From assembly GCA_013399015.1 (NCBI GenBank), contig VWZX01001040.1, forward strand, positions 1,715,726-1,779,725: 64,000 nt of DNA, given 5' to 3'. Source of the stretch: Galbula dea (lineage: Eukaryota > Chordata > Aves > Piciformes > Galbulidae). The notes beneath the pieces were generated by a model that saw nothing but the letters and a program-made list of their open reading frames with translations, was not told where the DNA came from and made no database searches. The stretch's first letter is position 1. Every line of letters begins with the position of its first letter. The translations under genes were made by a program, and so were the position numbers. Below, piece after piece: positions 52,501-64,000 of the stretch.

Positions 52501-55500
52501 GCCAACTCAGAGTTTATTAAAAACCAAACAATTAATAATCAAATGCCAAGGCAACTTCCCTCCCCATCTGCTGTGGCTGATAAGGGTACCTCGTCACTAA
52601 TACAGGTCCATCTTTATACCATGAACATCTCCTCTGTATCAGTGTTAAGATCACCACACAGTCTTGTTAATTCAGAGAAAATGTCAAAGGAAGGAAAATG
52701 AAACAATTACATAAGAAACAGTCAACTGACTTGTTCCTGTTTCCACTTTGCTTATGCCATTAGAGACCTTGCTGTTCTAAACAGCCTTAGCCAAAATAAG
52801 GCAGCTTCTCTGCTCATGTGCAACTCATTATCTACTACAGATTAATTCTGGATATATATCCAAATGTCACTTCAGAAAAATTAATAAATGAATAATCCAA
52901 TATAATCCTGTAGTGACAACGACACAATCCATGGAGGTGACTGATATGCCAGAATTAATTCTAGCTTGAAAAGGAGATGAAAGATGGGCTTTGAAGGGCA
53001 TGCCCTTACTTAGGGCAGTGAGTACTTGAAGAGACGGAGTTACTTGACACAAGGAAGAATCACAATAATTTTATCTGAGAAAAGGACTTTATAAGTTTCT
53101 CTCACAGAAGTTCATTCTCCATGTGGGTAACAGCAAGTTATCAATTTTACTTGGAAGAGGAAAATATAGTCATCTTTCACTGAGGAGGAAAGGATGTCAT
53201 GAAGGAGAGAGGTAATAGAACAGTCTAACCACAAAAGAGAAGACTGTTAATCCTCATAAACAACACAATGCTTTAAGAGAATTACATAACAAGAGTTACA
53301 CCAAACTGGCTGCCACTGCTCCACCTGGGCCCATGCTGAAGCACATCACAAAAAAGAAGGGGATCAGAACTCTAGCACACAACACTAGCGAGGCACAAAG
53401 TGCCCAGGGTTCTGCAACTTTGCTGTCCAGCAAACGGGTGAAATTAATTCATTCCCCATACCCTGTTTTGTCAGAACAGGCACAGAGCTCTTTCTTCTAA
53501 CGGCATAACCTTACACACTCCCCACTACTTTTGCTGCTCTGTCATTCTGGATTGAGTGGCCATTCCTCCTCTGAGCACACACATGAGATTTGCCCTAGAG
53601 CCCAACTGCTCAGGAAATGCATTTCTACCATGCATGGTCCAAAGAACTTGAAACAAGTGTCAACTCACTTGCTGGATTTGCTGGGTTGGACAAGTTGTGA
53701 TTCAGTTTAACACTGTGAGCCAAGATTGAGAAGTCAGGTTGAAAAAACAATAAAAGGAGAGAATAATATACAAGTTAATATACAAGACTTACTTCAGCTT
53801 CTACTTTTAAGAAAGTCTTCCAAGTCCTTCATTTATTTTCTCTTAATGGTGGAAATCATTAAATGCACAAATGCTTAATCAGATTGTGTGACAACCATAA
53901 ATTAAAGCAAAAGAGAAAAGCCAGCCTGTCTTTGGGCAGGGAACTCTCCCCTTTTATTTCTGATATTGAGAATACATACACATGCAACATGAATAGAAAC
54001 ACACATTCATTTCAAAGAGGAAATAAATCCATCTGTGAATTCATCAAGCTTTATGATTGAAATAAACACATTCATTCCACTTTGCAATGACAGGGTACCT
54101 CCTGTAACACACTTTTATTTTTTTCACTGAAAAGCCACAATTTAAGTAATTGAGCTCCTTACGCCTGTGGCTCAAGGACCAGCAGCTCAAAGAAGAATAT
54201 TAGCACAACACATTGAAGAAACCTGCTCTCTTCATCTTGAGCTTTTTCCATCTAACACCCCATATAAAGTAGTAAGGGTGAATTCATTAAAGACATAAAA
54301 GTAGGTTCATAGGATAATGATAGTGCTTTAGTGCTACAACTCAGTAATGAAGACAACAATCAGCGAGCAGATCAGATTTTCCACATAGCACTAATTAATA
54401 GGAGAAATGCAGGAGGGAAAGAAAGCCTGCACACAGGGAAAAAAAAAACAAGAAAAAAACAACAAACAGAAACATCTGAGACACTGCACCATCTCTGAAA
54501 TGCTAATTCAGTCATGGCTTATTCTAACAAAGTCTATATGGCAGAAACACAAGACAAAGGAGGTGTGGCAAAGGAGGAATTCTGCAGAGCTCTCTCCAGA
54601 ACCGCTCTTGTTTGCATAGGGTATCAACAAACAGGGAAGCTCTCAACAGGGAAGATGTAACCTCTCTGCTAGTTGGCAGGCACATTTTTATTTCACCTTT
54701 TCTTCCTGAAGAAGCATGCAAAAAGCCTCTAAAAGTCAACCAAAACAGACAACCATGCTTCCTGTCTCAACGAATGTGAAAACATTTACAGATATGATAC
54801 AACAAAAAAAGCAATAAAGACCCAGACAAAAAGACATTTGAGAGCAGTAGCAACAATACTGGGCGAGTTTTCAGCAAAGGTTAATACACACAGTAGTTGT
54901 TTTTTTCTTCCTTAAGCAATAAACTGAGTGAATAAACATCAACCCCAAAAATTAAGTGGCTCTGTTCTGCTAGCCATCCTGAAAGAGAATTATGAATACC
55001 TCAGCTTCTTCACTTCTCTATTCATATGACTCCCCAAATCTACCATATCTGTCACAACAGATGCACTGCAGCATCTGAACACAGCACACTGTGTGACAGG
55101 AAATGGTACAGATCAAATCACTGTGAACAAATCTCTAAATTCAAGGTTTTCTATGAGAAAATGCCTGGCCCCACAGAAACTACTAATCTATTTCTATACA
55201 TGAGACAGCCTTGCAAGCATCTTCACATTGCTTTATCTCCCCCTTTTCCTCCTTCCCTAATACTTTACTGCGCACAGAAATGAGTCAGTATAGCATTGCA
55301 GCCTATGGCTATGACAAACATCTTTGGACTATTTTTGTTCTTTGATGCTATGAAGCATTATGAATGCAGTTGATATCCACAACCAAAGCTTTAACTGAAT
55401 TTTGAGGGGGGAAAAAGGTCTATTTTCTTCGCCTGATACAATGGTAGCTGAAACCAGCAACAACAATCTGCCAGCACAAAGCACAAGAATGACAATCATA

Positions 55501-58096
55501 TCTGACACCATTTTCCAAGCCAAGATGATGATAAGTGGATGAACAAATCAGTCTGGACAATTTCATGCTGCAGCATTAACAAACACCACAAGGGTCTAAT
55601 GCTTCATGACCCAAACATCAACTGAGGGACAGACAGCATGACTTCTTGGTCTTTTCCACCCTTAACCCTCTCTTATTAAAAAGTTGCAGAATCAAACAGG
55701 GGCCTTGGACTTCCAAACTACATTTGTGAGGTTACCACTTGCACTAAGTCTGTCTGAGAAACACATATTTACTAAACATGGGGACTGTCTGCTTTACAAA
55801 GCATATGCTCAGTCACAGAAAGAAACAGCTACAGAAAGAAACAATGTCACCAGGTGAGATGAAAAGGAAAACATACTGGTTATGCTCCATTAGTATATAA
55901 CCAGACTTTAAAATTCCCTTCCCAAAATTAAAATATAGTGAGAACTCAACTGCATCATACCCTTGCACCCCTGGTGCACCTGTTTGTCAAATTTAACTGC
56001 ATCCTCAGATTCTTGAAGTGTTGTGTCTGCCCCCTGAAAATAAAAAAAAAAATTCCAACAGAGCAATATGGGAAACACCAATCTGAGAACTAGACCACTC
56101 AGTCTTTACTGAAGAGACACTAGAACATTTCAAGATTCAGAAGTTAGGAAGCTTTGTCTGGAAGGAGTACAATGAATTCCCACTGTGCAGCATGACATCT
56201 TGTGCTAGGGCCAGGATTTAATTCCATGCAAGACTGGAGTTGCACTATTCCACCTTTTTTCTTGGCCAGAGACAGTGAACATTCATACTTTTACTCAGAA
56301 TATACACACAAGCAAACAATACCCAGGACACTAGGAATCAATACCAGTATGCTGTCATGATATTAATCTTTTCTGTGCTTCTTTGCAGCCTGCTGGACCT
56401 ATACCTTGGCCCCTATACAGCCTATCTACTGTGGCACCATCTTGCCAGATCAAAGGAATTACTTGTTTTGGCTGTTGGTGTGGGGAAGGGGGAAAGAAAG
56501 GGGTAGTGGCAGTCTCTGTTGATACTGAAAATGAATGAGATAATCACACCAACATAATGAGCTTCCCTGCTTTGAGAAGATAAGCAGGTAGGAGAGAGTC
56601 CCACCACCACTTTGCACTGCAGCTTCCAGCCTAGGATAAAGTCCCCCAGAAAGTTTCAGGTTCCCAGGTAGATCAGGAAAATTAATGTAGGACAAGCAGG
56701 GAGAATCCCTTCCTCCCAACATGGGTTACAGCCATTGCCTTCCTGCACTGGTAATTCTCCCAGAACTTAACCTTAAAATAATCTGAATGAAGAAGAGTAC
56801 AGCCAGGGTATATTACTGACCAAACTTTTCCTCCTCCAAGATTATTTGCAGTTGTTCTCATATTAAGTATCCTACATTACAGCTTACTTTGAGCTCCCAT
56901 TTAAACCATAATCTTAATTATTTATCTGTGCTACCAGAACACGTTCTAGTTTTCTTACATGTTATTTATTGTCTGGTCAATAGGGTGCTTCTCCAGAGAC
57001 ATAGGTGACTGGTAAACTAAGGAGAAAAATAACCTAACAGTTAGCATAAGTTATATTAAAAAATAACATAACTTATGTTACAAGTTACGTGAAAGACAAT
57101 GTAACTCTTAACAGTTTCACTAGCTTTTCAAATGGTCCTTGGAATGAAGATCAAAACATACCCATGCTTCTTGATGTAGTGAAAGGAATAGCAAAAGCTG
57201 CAAACTCCCTGGTGACTTTCCATCCAGAAGCTGAGTTCACTGACCATAATGCACAGCACAGCATGGCCTGCCATTATGCATGGTAGAGCTATGGTGCATC
57301 TATCTCATCAGTATTAAATACAACCAAAAACTGACTCAGTGTTTCTCAAAATAGGAGGGGGATTGAGACAGGACAAAGAAAAAGATTAGAATGTCAGCCC
57401 ACAAAGCAGGGAGCACAGATTCAGCACCTTCACTGCTGAGTCAGCATGAGCTAGGATAAAGTACTCTTTATCAGAGCAAAGATTTCAGCTTGGCTGCTTC
57501 ATAATGCAGAAAAGCAGTCAAAGCCCATGCACTCACACTGGGGCAAGATTTCATTATCCATAGGCTTCTGAGGAAAAGCAACAGAGTACAGTGAAAAGAG
57601 GCACTACTTCAGCATATATAAAGTCAAACGAAATACAATATAACAAAGACTTAACAGTGCCAGATTCAGCTTAGGAAAACTTCAGAATTACAGAAACTGC
57701 TAAGTGACAGATGTTAGGAATATGGCAGAAGACGAAGAGCGCCCGAGCTCTCACACTGCCTTATTACAAGTGCCTCTTGGTGCAGTGGTTGGATTTAAAT
57801 GCAGAGTCGGCAAACTGTATTTATGTTCAAGTTATTTGAAAGAAAAAGTTAGTACAGCTGTCAACACAGCAGAGCCTTACCTAGCATGACAGCTGGCTGA
57901 GGAAAAGCTACAAACAGAATTGAAGCAAGAGAATCTGACTATCTAATTTATATAAATATAATTTATAAGCAGTAAGTTTGTTATCTTCCGCTTTCAAGAA
58001 AGAAACCTTATGGAGGAGGAGGGTGTCAAGCTACAGTGCAACTTACAGCTCCATTGCTGTATAGTAACGTTTTGGGGACTGAGTAGATTAACATTC
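49541..58096. other. Non-coding stretch, nothing firm recognised
   Basis: No recognisable repeat or gene over about 8.5 kb. Minor items: a 9-bp inverted repeat (CATAAGTTA at 57045-57053 with TAACTTATG at 57069-57077), a near-duplicate ACAGAAAGAAACA pair at about 55815-55843, and short A runs near 50716, 54441 and 56041. Confidence 0.55.
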
Positions 58097-59126
58097 TAGA
58101 CTAGTGCAAAGCATTTGACACTGTCTTATATGACATCCTTGTCTCTTGATTGGACAGACATGGCTTTGATGGATGGACCACCCAGTGGATCAGGAATTGG
58201 CTGGATGATCTCACTCAAAGACTTGCGCTCAACCGATCAATGTCCAACTGCAGACCAGTTAACGAGCAGCGTTCCTCAAGGGTCAGTATTGGGATCGGTA
58301 CTGTTTAAAGACCTTTGTCAGCTACATGAACAGTGGGATTGAGTGCACTCTCAACAAGTCTGATGATGGCACCAAGCTATGTTGTGCAGGTGACATGGTG
58401 GAGGGAAGGGATGCCACCCAGAGGGACCTTGGCAGGCTTAAGAGGTTTGCCTGAGTGAACATCATGAAGTTCAACAAGGGCAAGTGCAAGGTCCTACATG
58501 TAGGTCAGGAAATTCCCAAGCACAAACACAGGCTGGGCAGAGAATGGTCTGACAGAAGTCCTGAGGACAAGGACTTGGGGGTGTTGGCTAACAAAAAGCT
58601 CAGCATGACCCATCAATCAATATACACTCACAGCACAGAAGGCCTATCGTATCCTGTGCTGCATCAAAAGAAGCATGAGGAGCAGGTCAAGGGAGTACCC
58701 CACTGAATGCGAGTACAGCATTCAGCTCTGGATTCCCCAGCACAGTTGTTATTGTTCAGCCTGGAGAAGAGAAGGCTCCTGGGAGATCTTAGAGCAGCCT
58801 TCTAGGACCTAAAGAAGGCCTACAAGAAAGATGGAGAGGGACTTTGTTTTATAAAGGCAGGTAGTGGTAAGAAAAGGAATAACAGTTTCAAACTGAAACA
58901 GAGTACGTTTAGATTAGATACTAGGAAAAAATTCTTATGAGGATGGTGAAGCACTGGAACAGATTGTCCAGAGAAGATACAGATGCCCCACCACTGGAAG
59001 TGTTCAAGGCCAGGCTGGATGGGGCTTTGATCAACCTAGTCTAGTGGAAGATGTCCCTGGCCATGGCAGGGGGGTTCAAACTAGATGATCCTGAAGGTCC
59101 CTTCCAAACCAAATCATTCCATGGGT
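58097..59126 (+). repeat. CR1 LINE fragment with internal deletion
   Basis: This is CR1 ORF2 from the RT domain to the 3' UTR in plus orientation. Landmarks in order: GCAAAGCATTTGACACTGTC (SKAFDTV), SSVPQGSVLGSVLF (RT motif), a rearranged catalytic motif reading SDDGTKL instead of FADDTKL, MKFNKGKCKVLHVG, DLGVLANKKLSM, then the C-terminal tail. At about 58742 the sequence jumps from the region encoding QLW.PQH to that encoding LFSLEKRR, losing roughly 110 bp of the usual CR1 sequence. It ends at the CR1 3' UTR (GATGATCCTGAAGGTCCCTTCC). Several frameshifts are present, so it is inactive. Confidence 0.95.
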
Positions 59127-60404
59127 TTTCAGAATAACCTACATACATACATGTGTCAGCTTACCAGGGCCAACCATTCACCAAGCCTTTTTATCTATGT
59201 AAATTGAATACTTATCACTACAGAAAGAACATCATCTGACAGCAGGTTTCTATCTAGGTTTCAAATGTGTTAACAGAAACAGTGAAGAAAAGCAAGGGTT
59301 TTGTTTTCTATATTCATTTAGCTATGCATCTTCAAGAGCATTATTTTGAGAACACATTAGAGTGCCAACATCCTCCTATCTTTAGGCTACTAAAACTGAC
59401 CCTCACACTCCATAACCCAAAGCCACACCACAAATGAGGTGACTAATGAAAGCAATGCTGTATCATCAAAAAAATCTCCAGGAAAATAGATGTGGGAATG
59501 TTACCACTTTCAGAGGTCACAACCTCCATTACAGAGTCAAGCCAGCGTGTGTGCCTGTACTTTAATTCACAACCCAGCTCAAACTCACCTTTTTCAGCAG
59601 TTTGAGACAGCATGGCAGACTGGTCTGAATCTGCTAAGCAAAGGATATACTTCCAAATATTAACTACTGTAAGGATAGTTGCTTACAGCAAAACATATGA
59701 CTGCAGCTGACAACACCTTACTTAACCTGTTGTTCCTAAATGTTTCATGTCCTAATCTTTACTTAAGGTTTAAGCACACTGCCCAAAATAGGCAGTTTAA
59801 CATCTGCCTGTTTAGATTTTAAAGGGAATTGCTCTATGAGAACCACTGTAAAGGCTGAAAGGAAGGGAGGAAAACAAAGGTATGTATTTAAACTGCACTT
59901 TATATGCTCTAAACAAAGTAACTCAAGATGATCTTCAAAAGAACCATCATTAAAACATTCCCTACCTCAGTTATCCTCCAACACATCTGAGACATGGTGA
60001 AAATTTATTTCTAAACTAAGAAAAGTCGCCTTCTCCCATCTCCAAGGCACATACTAATGGTCTGGTAAACCTTGATCTGTTGCAATACCTTTTGGTTTAC
60101 TATTCTGAAACCAAAATGGTATGCAAAAACCAAACAGACATTGTGAGATGAATCGATGGTCGAAGGAGTTATCATACAAGCTCTCAGGGAGGAAATTTCA
60201 TTGAGCCAACAATGCAAGTGAAGGCAACATCTATTAACTCAGAACCATATGGACTCAGAGCCAATCACTGAAAAGAACCATTGCTCTAGATTGCTGTTGT
60301 GGAAGAGAAGGCGAAGGTTTTCCCTTCTTTTTGGCAGCCACATTTTATGCAATACAGTAGAATACTTCCTTTTGCTTATATGATACATTATCCATTATTT
60401 TTGT
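59127..60404. other. Non-coding stretch, nothing recognised
   Basis: Sequence between two CR1 copies in opposite orientation. No gene or further repeat was recognised. Confidence 0.6.
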
Positions 60405-60842
60405 GAATCACAGAATCACAGAATTACCAGAGTTGGAAGGGACCTTAAAGATCATCTAGTTCCAATCCCCCTGCCTGGCAGGGACACCTTTCCCTAGATT
60501 AGGTTGCCCAGAGCCCCATCCACCCTTGTCTTAAAAGCTTCCAGGGATGAGGCTTCCACAACCTCTCTCAGCAACCTGTTCCAGTGTCTCACCACCCTAA
60601 GAGTGAAGAACTTCCTCCTAATATCTAATCTAAATCTACCCTCCTCTAGTTTGCATCCATTCCCCCTAATCCTATCACTATCTGACATCCTAAAAAGTCC
60701 CTCACCAGCTTTCTTGTAGGCCCCCTTCAGATACTGGAAGGCCACAATAAGGTCTCCTCGAAGCCTTCTCTTCTGCAGACTGAACAACCCCAGCTCTCTC
60801 AGTCTGTCCTCGCAGGAGAGGTGCTCCAGTCTTCTGATCACT
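60405..60842 (-). repeat. CR1 LINE 3' fragment, best preserved copy
   Basis: The 3' end on the minus strand shows the terminal octamer repeat (about two copies of CACAGAAT as seen on the plus strand). The 3' UTR follows, then an uninterrupted 117-codon ORF2 end (60494-60847) with LRGDLIVAFQYLKGAYKK, RFRLDIRRKFFTLRVV and RHWNRLLREVVEAS. The intact frame and intact terminal repeat suggest this is among the youngest insertions in the window. It lacks the endonuclease and RT domains and so cannot move on its own. The 5' truncation lies near 60842. Confidence 0.96.
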
Positions 60843-63800
60843 AACATTCAGTATAACAGTGAACATTCAGCATAATTTGTTTGCTTATGAGATTATTTTT
60901 TGCTTCAGTCTAACAAAGCATTTGCTTCCACCACTCCATATGTGCATTTTTTTAATATAGGCATTTGTAGTTGGAAGTGCATACAGAGTGTTCTGATAAA
61001 ACAAGGTCTACACACTCACCCAGGAGCAGTAAAGCAGAAGGGCAGTCCTCTTAGAGAAGAGATTTATTCACTAATTACAGTTATTTCCTGCCACTCCTGA
61101 ATGCCTTCTTTCAGAACAACCAAAGTCATAAAACCCAAAAAGGGATACCCCACTGTAGTAAGAGATCTCACAAGTTACTTCCATTTTTCTCCTAATTGTC
61201 AATTCAGATTCCTCCTGTTAGTGCCCAGCTTCAGCAGTTCAGAGACTGTCTTTCTACTTGAAGAGACACAAATGCAATTTTTTTGGTCACAACTCAAAAC
61301 TCCAGTTTTTTGGAAACCCTGCTTAGTATACTGTAAGTATTAAACACCTCCCAAACAGTTTCAGAACTCAGCTGCAAGGCAACACTTGACATTCTTTGCT
61401 GTGGCTAGTGTTTTATTTATTTTGGGCATTTTTTTTCACTAGGGAGTTTCTGCTTTGTTTTCTTCCCCTTCTACTGATTTTTGTAGATTTCAGTAAACAG
61501 GATGTTAAGCAGTCTGCAAAGCATAAATTAGGAACCTAATGACCAGTTACTGATAATTTGTCTTGAACTTCAGTAGACAGAGTCAGTGGAGCCAGGCAGT
61601 CAAATACATCTGATAAACAGATAAGAGGTCCTGACCATCTTTCCACATGCAAAAGCAAGGGCAACGAACACCAGCAGATTCAAGCCATACAAACGTTGTA
61701 TGGTTTTTCAGAAGTGTGTGCTGTTGAAAGCACCACTGTTTAAATATCCCCTTGCTACCAATTTGTCCAAGCTCATTCTGACAAACTCAAAATCAAAATG
61801 GAAGTACAGATGTTCTGCACGTTTATTTCCAACAAGAGGATACCGGTTGTCTAAAACAGCCAGAGGAATGGCACTCTCCAGGTATGGAAAAAACCCTCAG
61901 AAGCTGGCAGTATTCCAGTGCTGTTCCTAAGTACCACCATCATTTTAAAAGAGCTAGCTAGGATGGTTGGCAGTGACAAGTAAATATCATCCCCTCTGAT
62001 GCCACAAAGGGATTGGGTATTTTTTTCATCCCGAAAAAGTCCTTGGGTAGCTAAGGAGAAATGACAGACTTTGGCTCTGTGCTCTCGGGTTTGCTACTCA
62101 TCATGCGGGGGGGAAAGGTGTTGAGTGATGAAGGGCTTCAGAAAATAATGCCTGTTCCATGTCAAGGGAAAGCAGATGAGCCCCATGCCAGAAAAGCCAG
62201 ATTGTAAGAGACAGAGCTGCACTCTGGGACCACTTGCAAACAAAGCTGGTAGCAATTGTGATTCACGCTAGCACATATGCTTGTTTTGGTGTTGAAATCT
62301 CAGTCAAGGACTTCATAATGCTGAAGAAAGAACTCAGAAAGAAATAGTAAGACAAACAAGAAAACAGATTTCTACACATGGAAAGTCCAAATATTGCATT
62401 TGTTCAAGGGCTACATACGGAGATCTCACCTACCAGAATGGGGAGCTGTCAAGCAGGAAATCTTAACTTCAAGTACCTGGTGCATCAGTATAAAGACCTT
62501 AAAAGTCTGCCTTCCACATCCAGGCTGCTAGCTTCAAAAGTGAAACCCTTACTCATGTTTCCAGAAAACAGTTTAAGAGATTTCTGAGCTACAGGATGAA
62601 ATTCTGCTCTAAGCATGTTTTGCCAGATATCTCATTGCAAAAGAAATTAAGGTTTGTTAAAAAAAATACCAGGAAATTCTCTACAACCTATGTTAAAAAC
62701 TACCTGTCGTGATAAAAAACACAGGCAGAAAACAACTTTCTCTAGGTGTTTCTGTTCTCATTTTTTCTTGCAATCTGTACTGTAATAAGGTGAAATAAGG
62801 ACAAAGTAGCAGTTCCTGTGTTTCACTGATGGGAAACATCTTCAAAACTTCACTTTAAATGCCGTTTTCAAATATATATTATTTAATACAGCAGCAACAC
62901 ATTGCACCTTACAACAGTGCTGCTCTTATTAATGAACATTGCAGTGCCTTAAGAAAAATGGGAAGAGAAGTGCTTTCAGCAGAATCATTACACATTAAAA
63001 ATTAAGGAATCAAAAAGGAAGCACAGCTCAGCACCTTTGTGATAAACATATTTCTCTTTTAAACACATCTGAAACAGCATCCTACCGTTAAAGCTGGTAA
63101 CAGATTGCTACAGTGTGTGAACAGCATCACTTGTTGGTATTTAGTCATCTTCTCTTCTGCACCCATGATGTTCAAAAGAAGGGGGGAAAAAAAAAGAGGA
63201 AGCAAGCACTAGCAATTTACAGATCAGACAGAACTGATTTTATCCAAAGGGCTTTTGAACAAAGATGGCATTAGAAAATTCAAAATTTCAAATAAGTTAT
63301 GAAAGAAAATGTCTTCCTTCCATTTCCTAACTAACTACTGTCATCTCTTCACCTCTCTCCAGCTGGACTGCAGACTTCATGAGGAGCCATAACAAATTAG
63401 TTCATGGCTGTGTAAGCTTCTGCTTCATTACACAGCACATTGATAATTCAGGGAAGAAACTCCAACCCTGCTCTCTTTACATCCCCTCTCACTCCCTGTA
63501 GGAAGCACTGTTGTCTGGTGATTTTGTTAATGGGAGCAAGTCTGTCTGATGTTCAGCCTTTTATTAAAACTTCCTAATTGCTTCACATTTTTCAAACCAA
63601 CTGAAAGAAAGATTGATGACCAAAAGGATAAAATAAAAAAAAAAATCTGAGAAAAAACCTCTATCTTGTTCCAAAGACAACACAGACAATGAGAAATACT
63701 GCATCAGAAAAAGCCTGGTACATCTATGCACTCAATCAAATGTAGGACAGCCCTACTGGTGGTCAGCAGAGCTCCTAACTTCTCAGTGCAGACAAATAGC

Positions 63801-64000
63801 CTAGATGTGGACACAATGATTTTGTTGCAGAGTTAAGATTGCATATCCACCCTATGCTTTAACTAGCCATTTCTCTGATCCTTAAGAAATACTATGAGTA
63901 CAACTCCTAGGCTCATGTAAGCATAGGCTACTGTCTTCCAGCATCAGTTGCTATCATTACCTGCTCAGCTGTAATTAAGTTCTGATCTAAGACTGTACTT
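60843..64000. other. Non-coding stretch, nothing recognised
   Basis: No frame with recognisable homology and no known repeat. A G/A-rich run near 63180-63200 and short A runs near 63639 are simple sequence. Confidence 0.55.

Noticed and set aside
57045..57077. 9-bp inverted repeat with a 15-nt spacer
   Set aside because: AT-rich and short enough to be expected by chance; no terminator-type U tract, and the context is eukaryotic.
1..64000. Bacterial-style operons, CRISPR arrays, phage or plasmid features
   Set aside because: No long coding frames, ribosome binding sites or regular spaced repeats; the repeats present are vertebrate retrotransposons.

Overview
The window looks like a stretch of bird nuclear genome. 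It is AT-rich and CpG-poor, has no long protein-coding frame on either strand, and its recognisable interspersed repeats are almost all CR1 (chicken repeat 1) LINE fragments plus one avian-type ERVL-like LTR. I saw no mammalian-type SINE or L1. Several CR1 copies carry the typical 3' sequence, and one carries the terminal octamer repeat. A crocodilian or turtle cannot be fully excluded from sequence alone, but the CR1 types and the LTR style fit a bird best.

Layout. 1-6310: unannotatable intergenic or intronic DNA. 6311-7024: CR1 fragment, minus strand. 7025-25961: long non-coding stretch with three blocks that read like conserved regulatory DNA (about 10.68, 12.3 and 14.0 kb) and one weak exon candidate (22253-22305). 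25962-26266: a long imperfect palindrome, about 305 bp, with arms of about 135 nt and very few unpaired bases at the centre; this is the most unusual object here. 26590-27830: CR1 with reverse-transcriptase-region sequence, minus strand, directly abutted by an LTR (27831-28156, plus strand). 29930-30490 and 36145-36470: two old, strongly decayed CR1-like relics. 34206-34258: AT microsatellite. 38341-38448: short CR1 tail. 42121-42192: a 14-bp perfect inverted repeat. 48577-48628: 52-nt pure purine run. 58097-59126: CR1 on the plus strand with an internal deletion. 60405-60842: the best preserved CR1, minus strand. 60843-64000: no feature seen.

No complete gene, tRNA, rRNA, CRISPR array or bacterial-type operon is present. 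All open frames I could relate to a known protein are pieces of CR1 ORF2; the rest look like chance frames in stop-poor sequence. The simplest reading is one large intron or a gene desert. A few short segments have strong splice-site context and are listed as low-confidence exon candidates. Most CR1 copies lie on the minus strand, which would be the expected bias if the window sits in an intron of a plus-strand gene, but the count is far too small to prove it.
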